Positions 32,157-41,392 of a stretch of DNA of 64,000 bases are shown one piece after another (within the stretch, counting starts at the first letter, position 1; each line of letters starts with the position of its first letter). The notes under the pieces are model-generated. The model saw nothing but the letters and a program-made list of their open reading frames with translations, was not told the DNA's origin and ran no database searches. This DNA comes from Betaproteobacteria bacterium (GTDB taxonomy: Bacteria; Pseudomonadota; Gammaproteobacteria; Burkholderiales; Casimicrobiaceae), in contig JAPUER010000016.1 in NCBI GenBank assembly GCA_027492485.1, forward strand, positions 77,388-141,387. Direction: 5' to 3'. Both the position numbers and the translations under genes were made by a program.

Positions 32157-35147
32157 CTATGGCAGCACGAACAAACCGCTCAGCACCGCCGGCATGGTGG
32201 CGCCGGTACGCCCAAAGTGCACGGCCAGTTCGTCGCGGGCGCGCAGGCTTTCGCGCGAATCGAATCCGCCCTGGGCCGCCGCGTGCACGTAGTTCCATTG
32301 TGCGAACACCCGTTGCGTGGCGCTCAGGCCTTCCGGCAGCGCGGCTTTCGCCCGCGCGAGCGAGGCAAGCGCAAGCGGGCGATCGCCTGGCTTGCCGCGC
32401 AGCAGCAGGACATAGGCATGATCGATCAGCACGAAGGCGTGGCGCAGCGACACCCGCTCGCCCTTTTTTTCGTAGTCCTGCAGGCGGCGTTCGATCTGCC
32501 CGATGGCGGCGTCGAACTGGCCGCGGACGCGGGCGATGCTGGCCTGCGCGGTTTCGGTGCGGATGGTGTTGGCGGGCGCCTTGTCGCGCCCTTGCTCGCG
32601 GGCCGCCGCGACCAGCCGTTCGGCGCGGTCCGGCTGCTCCAGCGCCACGGCGACCATCGCCGAACGCAGCAGAAATTGCCGCAGGCGGGGCGAATCCGGC
32701 GGCACCAGCTTCAGCACCTGTGCGCTCAGCTCATCCAGCTTGCCCAGTAGTTCCGCCGGCGGGCTCATGTTGAAGCGGGTGCGGACCTCGATCAGATCGA
32801 GCTGATTGCGCAGGCGGTTGGAAGCATCGTGGTCGCCGTGCGCCTCGGCGCGTTCGAGCAGGCGCTCGAAGGTCTTCAGCGCATCCTGGCCGCGCCCGGA
32901 CTGCACGTAGTAAAGCCCGAGATCGTTGAGCAACTCATCGATGCGTTCGCTGCGCTCGCCGGCCAGCCGTTGCCAGCGACCGATCAGATCGAGGATGGTC
33001 TGCTCCACACCGCGCGGATCGCCGAGCACGTTTTGCACGGTGATCAGATTGCCCTGGTGGTTGAGCGCGGTCTTGAGATCGTTGGCGGGCGGATTGGCGT
33101 ACAACGGTGCGTTCTTGCGCAGCAGATCGAGCGCATCCTGCCAGCGCCCGGCGCGGGTATACGCGGCCGCCAGATCGCCCTCGGCGTCGGCGATGCGCCA
33201 GGCGCGGTTCGGCAACGGCTCGGAGGTGCCCTGCAGCTCGCGAATGACGGCACGAAACTGCGCCTCGCTTTCGTCGATCCGGTAGACGCCGGCGAGGATG
33301 TTGGCGTAGCGAAGCTGGGTTTCGAACAGTTCCGGCGACTTGGCGGGAAGCAGCTTGGGCGCCCGCGCCATCACCGGCTGCATGACGCTGGCTGCCTCGG
33401 TGAAATCGTCCGCCCAGTACAGCACCCAGGCCAGCAAACTGCGCGCACGCAGCGTGTTGACCGAGTTTTCGCCGTACAGCTCGGTGGACAGCGTCAGCGC
33501 CCGCCGGGCCAGCGGCAGCGCGTCGCTGTCGCGCGACAGCGAGCGGTAGATGCCGGCAAACAGCCGGGCGAGGCGTTCCTCGGTCACCGGTTCGTCGCGA
33601 AAGCGCAGCTTGCTGTCGCGCGCCGCCTCGTCGAGCAGATCGAGCGCGGAGGGCCATTTGCCACCGTGCAGGTCGGGATCGGCGCGACCGAGCAGCTCGA
33701 CCAGATAGTCCGCGGTTTTGTTGGCGCGGTTGGCCTCTGCCCGGGCGCGCTGGTATTGCCAGAGCGACAGCGCGAGGCCGGCGCCGAGCGCAACGATCAG
33801 CGTCGCGGTCAGGCTGACCGGCAGCCAGTTGCGGCGCAGCCAGAGCCGGGTGCGATAACTGCGGTCCTCGCGCCGCGCCGCGATCGGGCGCCGCTCCATC
33901 CAGCGCCGCAGATCGGCGACCAGCGCTTCCATCGAGGGATAGCGGTCGGCCGGATCGATGCGCATGGCGCGGGCGACGATGGCATCGATGTCGCCGGTCA
34001 ACCGCAGCGGATCGGCGGGCGGCGGAATGTTGTCGCGGGCCGTCACGTGCTGGGTGCTGGCCGCGGCGTGCGATACCCGCTCCGGTGTGGTGTGCAGCAC
34101 GGCGTGCTCGAGCGCGGCGCGGCCGTGTTTCTCGGGCAAGTGCGCGCGGCGACCGGCCAGCAGGTGGTAGGCGAGCGCCCCCAGCGAATAGATGTCGCTG
34201 GCGACACCGGTGGCTTCACCGGTGATCTGCTCGGGCGCGGCGTATTCGACCGTCAGGCCGCGGCCGCCGATGCGGGTGGCTTCGGACGAGGTGGCCTCAT
34301 CGTGATCGGCGTCTTCGAGCAGCCCGGCGACGCCGAAGTCGAGCAGCTTGACGTGGCCGCCAGGCGTCACCAGCACGTTCGACGGTTTCAGGTCGCGATG
34401 CACCACCAGTTGCGAATGCGCATAGGACACGGCTTCGCCGATTTCGCGGATCAGTTCGATGCGCGACTGCACGCTGGGTGCCTGTTCGGCCACGTAGTTC
34501 AGAAGCGGTTTGCCGTCGACGTATTCGAGCACCAGGAAGGGCTGGCCGAACAGCCGTCCGGCATCGATCAGGCGGGCGATGCCGGGGTGGTTCAACCGCG
34601 CCAGCAGCGCCCGCTCCTGCGCAAAGCGCGCCTCGAAGCGTTCGGCATCGCCGTCCATGCGCAGGAACTTGACCGCCGCCTTCGCCTGATAAAGCCCGTC
34701 GGCGCGGGAGGCGAGCCAGACCTCGCCCATGCCGCCAACGCCGATCACCTCCTGCAGCCGCCAGGCGCCGCACAACTCACCCGGCGAACGGGTGTTTTCG
34801 CTGCGGGCGCGTTCGGCGCGCAGCGCACGTTGCAGCAGCCCGTCGAAGCCGCGTTCGCCGCCGTCGCCGATGACCGCGCCGAGCACGGTGGACAGTTCGC
34901 TGGTCAGCCCGGCCGGGCGCGACGGCTGCTGGCGGACGAAATCGGTGGCGAGCGTTTGCCCATGGGCGCGGCCGAGCAGGCGCCGCACCTCCGCCGCCAC
35001 CTTGGCGTCGCGCTCGGTCAGCGTGCGCATGAAGCCGGGGCGCGTCAGTTCATCGCACTCCAGCGCTTCGTCGAATGCGGCATTAACGGCCTTCCAGAAA
35101 GCCGCGTCGAAATTGTCGCCAGACGATGGAGGGGCCGCGTCGCTCAT
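32157..35147 (-). CDS. Membrane-bound Ser/Thr protein kinase with TPR-like C-terminal domain
   Basis: The 996-residue protein has a cytoplasmic Hanks-type kinase domain at about 125-415: GVGGMGEVW (136-144), Lys160 in AAVKFL, HRDLKPSN (250-257), DFG (270-272) and AAPEQ. A transmembrane segment follows at about 440-460 (SLTATLIVALGAGLALSLWQ), and the remaining 500 residues are helical repeats of TPR type, probably periplasmic. All catalytic residues are kept, so the kinase should be active. It is coded 71 bp downstream of an ECF sigma factor of the kind controlled by phosphorylation, which suggests sensing outside and phosphorylation of that sigma factor inside. Confidence 0.9.
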   Translation of the reverse strand: MSDAAPPSSGDNFDAAFWKAVNAAFDEALECDELTRPGFMRTLTERDAKVAAEVRRLLGRAHGQTLATDFVRQQPSRPAGLTSELSTVLGAVIGDGGERGFDGLLQRALRAERARSENTRSPGELCGAWRLQEVIGVGGMGEVWLASRADGLYQAKAAVKFLRMDGDAERFEARFAQERALLARLNHPGIARLIDAGRLFGQPFLVLEYVDGKPLLNYVAEQAPSVQSRIELIREIGEAVSYAHSQLVVHRDLKPSNVLVTPGGHVKLLDFGVAGLLEDADHDEATSSEATRIGGRGLTVEYAAPEQITGEATGVASDIYSLGALAYHLLAGRRAHLPEKHGRAALEHAVLHTTPERVSHAAASTQHVTARDNIPPPADPLRLTGDIDAIVARAMRIDPADRYPSMEALVADLRRWMERRPIAARREDRSYRTRLWLRRNWLPVSLTATLIVALGAGLALSLWQYQRARAEANRANKTADYLVELLGRADPDLHGGKWPSALDLLDEAARDSKLRFRDEPVTEERLARLFAGIYRSLSRDSDALPLARRALTLSTELYGENSVNTLRARSLLAWVLYWADDFTEAASVMQPVMARAPKLLPAKSPELFETQLRYANILAGVYRIDESEAQFRAVIRELQGTSEPLPNRAWRIADAEGDLAAAYTRAGRWQDALDLLRKNAPLYANPPANDLKTALNHQGNLITVQNVLGDPRGVEQTILDLIGRWQRLAGERSERIDELLNDLGLYYVQSGRGQDALKTFERLLERAEAHGDHDASNRLRNQLDLIEVRTRFNMSPPAELLGKLDELSAQVLKLVPPDSPRLRQFLLRSAMVAVALEQPDRAERLVAAAREQGRDKAPANTIRTETAQASIARVRGQFDAAIGQIERRLQDYEKKGERVSLRHAFVLIDHAYVLLLRGKPGDRPLALASLARAKAALPEGLSATQRVFAQWNYVHAAAQGGFDSRESLRARDELAVHFGRTGATMPAVLSGLFVLP

Positions 35148-35218
35148 GGTGTCCTACAAAGACGCGGCGGCGGCAAAAACTGCGTCAGCCACCGGGCCGG
35201 CGGCGGGCGGGCGCCCGG

Positions 35219-35794
35219 TCAGACGCGCTCGCCGGACACATCGAGCCATTCGGCGAGCATCGCCCGCGCCTTGGTGATCTCGCGGTTGACCGTGCGGGTG
35301 GAGATACCGCGCGACTCCGCCGTCTCCTCGATGGTCATGCCGCAGAAGAAATGCAGCTCGGCGGTGTGATACATGCCTTCGTCGACCGCCTTCAGCCGCT
35401 CCAGCGCCTGATCGAGCGCGACGACGTCGACCGCCGGCAGCCAGCCGTCGGGCGCCGAATCGGCGTGCGACAGCGTCATCAGGGTGGCGCCGCCCCCCCG
35501 CTTTTCGGCATCGCGGGCGCGCACGAAGTCGATCACGATCGAGCGCAGCACCTTGCCGACGTAGGCGAAGAACTGCACCCGGGTTTCGCCCTGCAGGCCT
35601 TTGCGTTCGGCCATGCGCATGAAGCCTTCGTGCACCAGCGCGGTGGCGTTGAGCCCGGTGACGCCGCCGGCCTGGGCGAGACGCGCTCGCGCGACCCGCT
35701 TGATTTCGGGATACAGTTCTGCGTAGAGCGTGCTCATGGCGGCGGCATCGCCGCCGGCGGCACGCTGAAACAGATCGGCAGGGGCGTCTGGCAT
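35219..35794 (-). CDS. ECF sigma factor, TIGR02999/ECF43-like, partner of the kinase
   Basis: The 191-residue protein has sigma region 2 (DLFQRAAGGDAAAMSTLYAE to SIVIDFVRARDAEKR) and region 4 (HFFCGMTIEETAESRGISTR). In ordinary ECF factors a DAED-type acidic motif precedes LVQEVF. Here that position reads NATALVHEGFMRMA, with Thr51 and no acid. In the Vibrio ECF43 factor EcfP a Thr in this region is phosphorylated by the neighbouring kinase, which supplies the missing negative charge. The same mechanism is inferred here from the gene pair and the motif. No anti-sigma gene is present. Confidence 0.88.
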   Translation of the reverse strand: MPDAPADLFQRAAGGDAAAMSTLYAELYPEIKRVARARLAQAGGVTGLNATALVHEGFMRMAERKGLQGETRVQFFAYVGKVLRSIVIDFVRARDAEKRGGGATLMTLSHADSAPDGWLPAVDVVALDQALERLKAVDEGMYHTAELHFFCGMTIEETAESRGISTRTVNREITKARAMLAEWLDVSGERV

Positions 35795-35889
35795 GATTTC
35801 CTCGCAGAAGCCGTCTTTTTACCTTTTTGGCCGGATTGCGCGCGGCGATGGTTCGTTGCCGGCAGTTCTCCGCTACGCAGGAAGCGAAA

Positions 35890-37122
35890 ATGTCGCGTCA
35901 AACTCTCAAAAATCTCCGCCTGTTCGATAGCGCCACCGGCGTGCTGCGCGCGGTCGAGGCCGTCGCGGTTGCCGACGGTCGCATTGAGGCCGTGATCGAG
36001 CCGGGCGGGGCAGCCCCATCCGGTGCGGTGTTCGATCTCGGCGGCCGGGTGGTGCTGCCGGGGCTGATCGACTGCCACGTGCACGTGATGGCGGTGCACC
36101 ATGACGTCTGGCAGCTTTCGATGCAGCCGCCGACCTACATCACGGCGCAGGCAACGCATGTGCTGGCCGGCATGCTGGAGCGCGGCTTCACCACCGTGCG
36201 CGACGCGGCCGGCGCCGACTACGGCGTGCAGCTTGCCATCGAGCGTGGCTTCCTGCGCGGGCCGCGGCTGTTCATCTCCGGCGCGCCGCTGTCGCAAACC
36301 GGAGGACATGCCGACATCCGCCCGCGCGGGGTCAAGGAATTCATCTGTACCTGTGCCGGCGTCGGCCTGTTCCCGGCGCTGGCCGATGGCGTGCCGGAAG
36401 TGCGGCGGGCGGTGCGCGAGCAGCTTCGGCACGGCGCCAACCAGATCAAGATCATGGCTGGCGGCGGCGTCGCCAGCCCGACCGACCCGATCGACGGCAC
36501 CCAGTACTCGCTGGAGGAGCTGACCGCGATCTGCGAGGAAACCACGGCGGCGAACACCTATGCCATGGCGCATGCCTATTCGCCGCGGTCGATCACCCGC
36601 GCCGTGCAGTGCGGCGTGCGCACCATCGAGCACGGCAACCTGCTCGACGAAGCCGCGGCAAAAGTCATGCGGCAGCACGGCGCGTTTCTGGTGCCGACGC
36701 TGGCTACTTACTCGGTGCTCGGCGACGAAGGGCAGCGGCTCAAATGGAGCGACGAAATGCTCGCCAAGCTCGACCGCGTGAAGGACGCCGGCACCCGCGC
36801 CATCGCGATCGCCAAGGCAGAGGGTGTGCCGATCGCCTTCGGCACCGATCTGCTCGGGACCATGCACCCGCATCAGGCCCGCGAATGGCGTTTGCGGGCG
36901 AGCGTGCAGACCCCGGTGGAGCAACTGCAAAGCGCGACCAGCGTGGCGGCCAACGTGCTCAATCAGGAAGGCCGGCTGGGCGTGATTGCGCCTGGCGCCC
37001 ATGCCGATCTGATCGTGGTCGATGGCGATCCGACCCGCGACATCCTGCTGATGTGCGAACCGGAGAAAAACTTCGTCGGCATCATGAAGGGCGGTCGCTG
37101 GGAGAAAGCTTTGCCAAGCTGA
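35890..37122 (+). CDS. Metal-dependent amidohydrolase (imidazolonepropionase/prolidase-like)
   Basis: The 410-residue protein is of the amidohydrolase superfamily: GLIDCHVHVMAVHHD (HxH metal ligands), QIKIMAGGGVASP (probable carboxylated Lys), AHAYSPRSITRAVQCGVRTIEHGNL (ligand His; quoted in part: GVRTIEHGNLLDE) and FGTDLLGTMHPHQ (catalytic Asp). It has no signal peptide, so it works in the cytoplasm. The start at 35890 follows GGAAGCG; a start at 35827 would add 21 unconserved residues. Relatives hydrolyse peptides or cyclic amides. Substrate unknown. It is divergent from the sigma-kinase pair. Confidence 0.85.
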   Translation: MSRQTLKNLRLFDSATGVLRAVEAVAVADGRIEAVIEPGGAAPSGAVFDLGGRVVLPGLIDCHVHVMAVHHDVWQLSMQPPTYITAQATHVLAGMLERGFTTVRDAAGADYGVQLAIERGFLRGPRLFISGAPLSQTGGHADIRPRGVKEFICTCAGVGLFPALADGVPEVRRAVREQLRHGANQIKIMAGGGVASPTDPIDGTQYSLEELTAICEETTAANTYAMAHAYSPRSITRAVQCGVRTIEHGNLLDEAAAKVMRQHGAFLVPTLATYSVLGDEGQRLKWSDEMLAKLDRVKDAGTRAIAIAKAEGVPIAFGTDLLGTMHPHQAREWRLRASVQTPVEQLQSATSVAANVLNQEGRLGVIAPGAHADLIVVDGDPTRDILLMCEPEKNFVGIMKGGRWEKALPS

Positions 37123-37199
37123 CAGCAGCGAGCGCGGCAAGCCCGGCGCAAGGGACTGCGACAAGGTTTATCGGAGCCGTATGCAAGCCGTCGCTACGC

Positions 37200-37219
37200 G
37201 TGGGCAACAAGTTGCCCAC
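37200..37219. repeat. Small GTGGGCAAC/GTTGCCCAC palindrome
   Basis: GTGGGCAAC-AA-GTTGCCCAC is a perfect 9-bp inverted repeat between two converging genes. It is of the kind scattered through many proteobacterial genomes and may act as a bidirectional hairpin. No T-run follows. Confidence 0.6.
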
Positions 37220-37238
37220 CCTATGGCGGCGGGGTGCT

Positions 37239-38291
37239 TTACGCCACGCGCCCGTACCAGGAGAGCGAGAGTGCGGCCGCGAGCAGCGCGAACGCCGCAG
37301 CGATCAGCGCGAAGATGCCGGAGACTTCGGTCTCTTTCTTTTCCACGGCGAGCTTGGTGCTCAGCGTGTTGTAGACCTTCTTGAGATCGGCCGCGGTGCC
37401 GGCGTAGAAATACTCCGCCGCGGTGCGATTGGCAATCTGCTTGAGCGTGTCTTCATCCAGCCGCACGCGCATCGACCAGCCCTCGAAGCCAATCGTCTCG
37501 CCGTTGACCGTGCCGATGCCCACCGTGTAGACGCGCACGCCACGGTCGGCGGCCATCTTGGCGGCCTCCATCGGGTCGACACCGGTGGTGCGCTGGCCGT
37601 CGGTCAGCATGATGATCGCAGCGGAACTGTAGGAGCCGGGCGCCACCGGGTCGCGCTCCTTCTTCTCCTTGTCCTTCGCGCTGTCATCGATCGATCGCGC
37701 CTTGCCGAAGGCGCCGGGCCGGCCCCACTGCATCTGCCCGATGTCGATGCCGTCGTCGGGGAACAACGTCGCGAGCGAAAGCACGATGCCGTTGCCGGTC
37801 GCCGTGCCGCGCTGCAACTGGAAGCGCTCGATCGCGGTGACCAGGTCCTCGCGCGAGAGGGTGGGCAACTGCGCCACCTGCGCGGTGCCGGCGAACGCCA
37901 CAATGCCGACGCGAACGTGGCGCGGCAGATCGTTCAGAAATGCCTTCGCCGCGTTCTGCGCGGCGACGATGCGCGAGGGCTCGACGTCGGTCGCGCGCAT
38001 GCTGCCCGAGACGTCCATCGCCAGCATGATGGTCTGCTTGTTCGACGGCAGATGCACGATGGCGACCGGCCGCGCCGCCGCCAACAGCATCAGCGCCAGC
38101 GCGACCAGCATCAGCGCCGGCGGCACATGGCGCTTCCAGGTCGAGCGTCGGGTCGCGGCCTGCCGCACCAATGCAAGGTTGGCAAAGGCCACCGCGTTCT
38201 TCTTGCGCCGGCGCAGCAGCCAGACGTAGAGCGCCACCAGCAGCGGCAACAGCAGCAGCGTCCACAGCAGCAGCGGCCACAGGAAGGTCAT
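37239..38291 (-). CDS. VWA-domain membrane protein (BatA-like)
   Basis: The 350-residue protein has N-terminal membrane segments (LWPLLLWTLLLLPLLVALYV and ALMLVALALMLLAAARPVAI), then a von Willebrand A domain with a complete metal site (AMDVSGSM, the TATGNG threonine loop and MLTDGQ). A last membrane segment is at the C-terminus. It is the third gene of a MoxR/DUF58/VWA operon and its start overlaps the DUF58 gene by 4 nt. Such modules assemble or repair envelope or metal-containing complexes; the client is unknown. Confidence 0.9.
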   Translation of the reverse strand: MTFLWPLLLWTLLLLPLLVALYVWLLRRRKKNAVAFANLALVRQAATRRSTWKRHVPPALMLVALALMLLAAARPVAIVHLPSNKQTIMLAMDVSGSMRATDVEPSRIVAAQNAAKAFLNDLPRHVRVGIVAFAGTAQVAQLPTLSREDLVTAIERFQLQRGTATGNGIVLSLATLFPDDGIDIGQMQWGRPGAFGKARSIDDSAKDKEKKERDPVAPGSYSSAAIIMLTDGQRTTGVDPMEAAKMAADRGVRVYTVGIGTVNGETIGFEGWSMRVRLDEDTLKQIANRTAAEYFYAGTAADLKKVYNTLSTKLAVEKKETEVSGIFALIAAAFALLAAALSLSWYGRVA

Positions 38292-39247
38292 GCCGCGGCC
38301 CTCGCATGCGCGCCGGCGCGCGGCAGACGCCGGCGCTCGCGCGCGACGCGCGCGAGATTGTCGAGCAGCGATTGATCGGTCGCCAGCTGCATGAAGCCGG
38401 CGCCATAGCGGGCACAGGTTTGCCGCACATTACCGGCATGCTCTGTCGCCAGCGCCGCATAGCGCTCGCGGAACGAGGCGTCGCCGGTGTCGACGAAGAA
38501 CTGCTCGCCGGTCTCCGGGTCTTCCATCGTGACCAGCCCGAGGTCGGGAATGGTCTGCTCGGCCGGGTCCGTCATGTGCACGGCCACCACGTCGTGCCGC
38601 TCGGCCAGGTGCGCCAGCGGCGCCTCCCAGCCCGGTTCGCTGATGAAGTCCGACACGACGAACACGGCGCTGCGTCGCCGCAACGTGCCCGCCGCGCGTT
38701 GCAACAGCACCGCGAGCCGCGTCGGCCCCACGGCGCCGAGGATCGGGCGATGCCGCATGCGGTGCAGCAGATGCAGCACATGCCGGCGGTCGCTGCCGGG
38801 CGGCACGATGGTGTCTACCGTCGAGCCGTACAGCATGGCGCCGGTGCGGTTGCCGTGACGCGACAGCAGCCGCGCCATGGTCGCCACGAAGCGCACGGTC
38901 ATGTTGCGTTTGCTTTCACGTGCCGACCCGAAATCGGCCGATGGGCTGAGATCGACGAGGAACCACGCGTTCATGTCGCGGTCTTCGCTGAACTGGCGCA
39001 CGTAGGGCTCGCTCATCCGCGCCGTGACGTTCCAGTCGATGTGGCGAACGTCGTCTTCGAACTGATACTCGCGGAGCCCGGCGAAATCGAGTCCGAAGCC
39101 GCGCAGCAGCGTGCGGTAATCGCCCTGCAGCAGGCCGTCGAGGCGGCGCAGCACCGTCCATTCCAGCCGCAGCAGCATCTGCTCGTCGCCGTCGCGACGG
39201 GCATCGGCGACTGCCAGCGCAGGCTCAGGCAGCCTTTTGTTCTTCAT
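38288..39247 (-). CDS. DUF58-domain protein
   Basis: The 319-residue protein has the DUF58 signature around DVRHIDWNVTARMSEPYVRQ and a degenerate VWA-like fold (FLVDLSPSADFGS, VFVVSDFI). It has no signal peptide. It overlaps the MoxR ATPase gene by 23 nt upstream and the VWA gene by 4 nt downstream, the standard order of this module, and probably bridges the ATPase and the VWA protein. Confidence 0.9.
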   Translation of the reverse strand: MKNKRLPEPALAVADARRDGDEQMLLRLEWTVLRRLDGLLQGDYRTLLRGFGLDFAGLREYQFEDDVRHIDWNVTARMSEPYVRQFSEDRDMNAWFLVDLSPSADFGSARESKRNMTVRFVATMARLLSRHGNRTGAMLYGSTVDTIVPPGSDRRHVLHLLHRMRHRPILGAVGPTRLAVLLQRAAGTLRRRSAVFVVSDFISEPGWEAPLAHLAERHDVVAVHMTDPAEQTIPDLGLVTMEDPETGEQFFVDTGDASFRERYAALATEHAGNVRQTCARYGAGFMQLATDQSLLDNLARVARERRRLPRAGAHARAAA

Positions 39248-40229
39248 CGCGCGACTGCAACGGTTTGATTGGCGCTGCGACCTTGCTCATGATGCGGCTC
39301 AGGATCGCATCACTGGTCACGCCGTCGGAGAGGGCCTCGTAGCTGAGCGAGATGCGGTGGCGCAGCACGTCGTGCACGAGGTCCGTCATGTCCTCGGTCA
39401 GCACGTAGCGGCGGCCGCGCATCAGTGCCAGTGCCCGTGCGCCTTCGGCCAGCGCGATGCTGCCGCGCGGGCTGGCGCCATAGGTGATGTACTTGCTGAA
39501 ATCGGTGAGGCCCACCTTCGCCGGATCGCGCGTGGCGGCCACCAGCTTCACGGCGTATTGCACCAGCGCCGGATCGACGTAGACGTCGCGGCACGCGCGT
39601 TGCAGCGTTTGCAGTTCTTCGGTGGTGGCAATGGGGACGAGGTCCGTGCGCGGGCCGGTGACGCGCTGCACGATGACGAATTCTTCTTCGTCGGTGGGAT
39701 AGTCCACCAGCACTTTCATCATGAAGCGATCCACCTGCGCCTCGGGCAGCGGATAGGTGCCTTCCGTCTCGATCGGGTTCTGCGTGGCCATCACCACGAA
39801 CGGCGCCGGCACGCGATGCGTCTCGCCGGCGATGGTGACCTGCCGCTCCTGCATCACCTCGAGCAGTGCGCTCTGCACCTTGGCCGGCGCGCGGTTGATC
39901 TCGTCGGCCAGCAGCAGATTGGCGAACACCGGGCCCAGCGTGGTGCTGAAGGCGCCGGTGCCGGGGTGATAGACCCGCGTGCCCACCAGATCGGCCGGCA
40001 CCAGATCGGGCGTGAACTGGATGCGCCGGAAGCTGCCGTGAATGGCCGTCGCCAGTGTTTTCACGGTGAGCGTCTTGGCAAGGCCGGGCACGCCCTCCAC
40101 CAGCAGATGGCCCTCGGCGAGCAGGGCCACCATGACGCGTTCGAGAAAGCGGTCCTGCCCGACCACGATGCGCTTCACCTCGTAGAGGATGCGTTCCATC
40201 AATTCGCCGCTCGCTGTGTCCGTGCTCAT
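39225..40229 (-). CDS. MoxR-family AAA+ ATPase
   Basis: The 334-residue ATPase has Walker A as EGVPGLAKTLTVKTLA, Walker B as LLLADEINRAPAKVQSALL, sensor 1 in VVMATQNPIETEGTYPLPEA and the arginine-finger/sensor 2 region SPRGSIALAEGARAL. MoxR ATPases act as chaperones for cofactor insertion or complex maturation with VWA partners, here the two following genes. The start at 40229 gives the expected N-terminus. A REP-like palindrome lies upstream. Confidence 0.93.
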   Translation of the reverse strand: MSTDTASGELMERILYEVKRIVVGQDRFLERVMVALLAEGHLLVEGVPGLAKTLTVKTLATAIHGSFRRIQFTPDLVPADLVGTRVYHPGTGAFSTTLGPVFANLLLADEINRAPAKVQSALLEVMQERQVTIAGETHRVPAPFVVMATQNPIETEGTYPLPEAQVDRFMMKVLVDYPTDEEEFVIVQRVTGPRTDLVPIATTEELQTLQRACRDVYVDPALVQYAVKLVAATRDPAKVGLTDFSKYITYGASPRGSIALAEGARALALMRGRRYVLTEDMTDLVHDVLRHRISLSYEALSDGVTSDAILSRIMSKVAAPIKPLQSRDEEQKAA

Positions 40230-40252
40230 AGTGTCCTCAACCTTTATCGAAA

Positions 40253-40322
40253 CTGTAGGAGCGGCTTACCGCGACCGCTTGGCCTTGTGAGCGACGATTG
40301 GTCGCGACAAGCCGCTCCTGCA
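40253..40322. repeat. TAGGAGCGGCTT REP-like palindrome, copy R2
   Basis: TGTAGGAGCGGCTTACCGCGACC is opposed by GGTCGCGACAAGCCGCTCCTGCA. It fills nearly all of the 94-bp gap between the protease gene and the MoxR gene, both on the minus strand. Confidence 0.8.
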
Positions 40323-40323
40323 T

Positions 40324-41169
40324 TCAAAACGGCGGCATGCCCACCGCCGACGCCGCATTCTCGATCGGCACCGCAAAGCCGATGCCGACAAAGGTGCGCT
40401 GGTCTTCGTTCGGATTCAGGATCGCCGTGACGATACCCACCACTTCGCCTTCCGCCGTCACCAGCGGACCGCCCGAGTTGCCGGGGTTGGCCGCGGCGTC
40501 GAACTGGATCAGGTTCGACAGCATGCGCTTGCCTTCCGGCGACATGAAATTGCGGTTGAGCCCGGAGACGACGCCGGCCGAAATCGACGGCCCGATGCCG
40601 AACGGGAAGCCCACTGCGAAGACATGATCGCCCGGCGCCAGATTCTGCGTGCTGGTCATCGTGGCCGCCAGCATGTCGTCGGGGATCTTCAGCGCGCGGA
40701 TCACGGCGAGATCGTGCTCCGGTCGTGCACCGCTGAAATAGGCCTCGCTTTCGAGGCCATCCATGAAGGTGACCTTGATCTTCTCGGCGCCCTGCACGAC
40801 GTGCAGATTGGTCAGGATGGTGCCGTTGTCGACGATCACCACGCCGGTGCCGACGCCGTACTGCACTTCCTGCTTCGTCTTCGGGTCGGTCACGTAACCG
40901 TTGACGCGCACCACCGAAGGCAGGATCGTTTCGTAGGCTCTCGCCGCAGGCGAGGGCAGCACGGCCTCCTGCAGGCTGTGGGCGACGGCAGCATCGATCT
41001 TCTCCTGGGTGATGCGCAGCGGCGTGGGCGCGAACGCCGCGTAGAGCCCGAGCGCGATGCCAAGGACCGCCAGCGCGCCCACGGCACCTGCCAGCGCTGA
41101 CTTCACCGTGGCGGCGGCGGGACGCTTTACCCGTTTCCTCAACCCTGCAAAAAAGGCCCGCAGTTTCAT
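40324..41169 (-). CDS. Membrane-anchored trypsin-like serine protease (S1C type, no PDZ)
   Basis: The 281-residue protein has one N-terminal membrane segment (AGAVGALAVLGIALGLYAAF) and a trypsin-like domain facing the periplasm. The catalytic triad is in TILTNLHVVQGA (His), RPEHDLAVIRA (Asp) and ANPGNSGGPLVTA (Ser). There is no PDZ domain, unlike DegP/DegS. The start at 41169 is taken at the first Met before the basic stretch KLRAFFAGLRKRVKR; the frame stays open 18 codons upstream. It may share a transcript with the MoxR module. Confidence 0.87.
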   Translation of the reverse strand: MKLRAFFAGLRKRVKRPAAATVKSALAGAVGALAVLGIALGLYAAFAPTPLRITQEKIDAAVAHSLQEAVLPSPAARAYETILPSVVRVNGYVTDPKTKQEVQYGVGTGVVIVDNGTILTNLHVVQGAEKIKVTFMDGLESEAYFSGARPEHDLAVIRALKIPDDMLAATMTSTQNLAPGDHVFAVGFPFGIGPSISAGVVSGLNRNFMSPEGKRMLSNLIQFDAAANPGNSGGPLVTAEGEVVGIVTAILNPNEDQRTFVGIGFAVPIENAASAVGMPPF

Positions 41170-41392
41170 GAGATGCCAACGTTGATCGACAACGCATGGT
41201 AATCGTTCGCTGCCGCCCGTCAAGACGAGCGATCTCCGATCGCCGGGTCGTTGATGCTGTCGTCATGGCGGTCGCCGACGCGGTCGACGTGGCAGACATG
41301 CTCGACCGCCACGTCGTAACCCTGTTGCCGCTTGCGTATGCGGGGAACGGGTAAAATTCTTATTGGTCAAAGGGAATCCACAACGAGACCGT

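Noticed and set aside
32829..35369. 846-codon open frame on the plus strand, antisense to the kinase gene
   Set aside because: It has the composition of a shadow frame (rich in Arg, Gly, Gln, His), no recognisable motif, and lies fully over a kinase with intact catalytic motifs.
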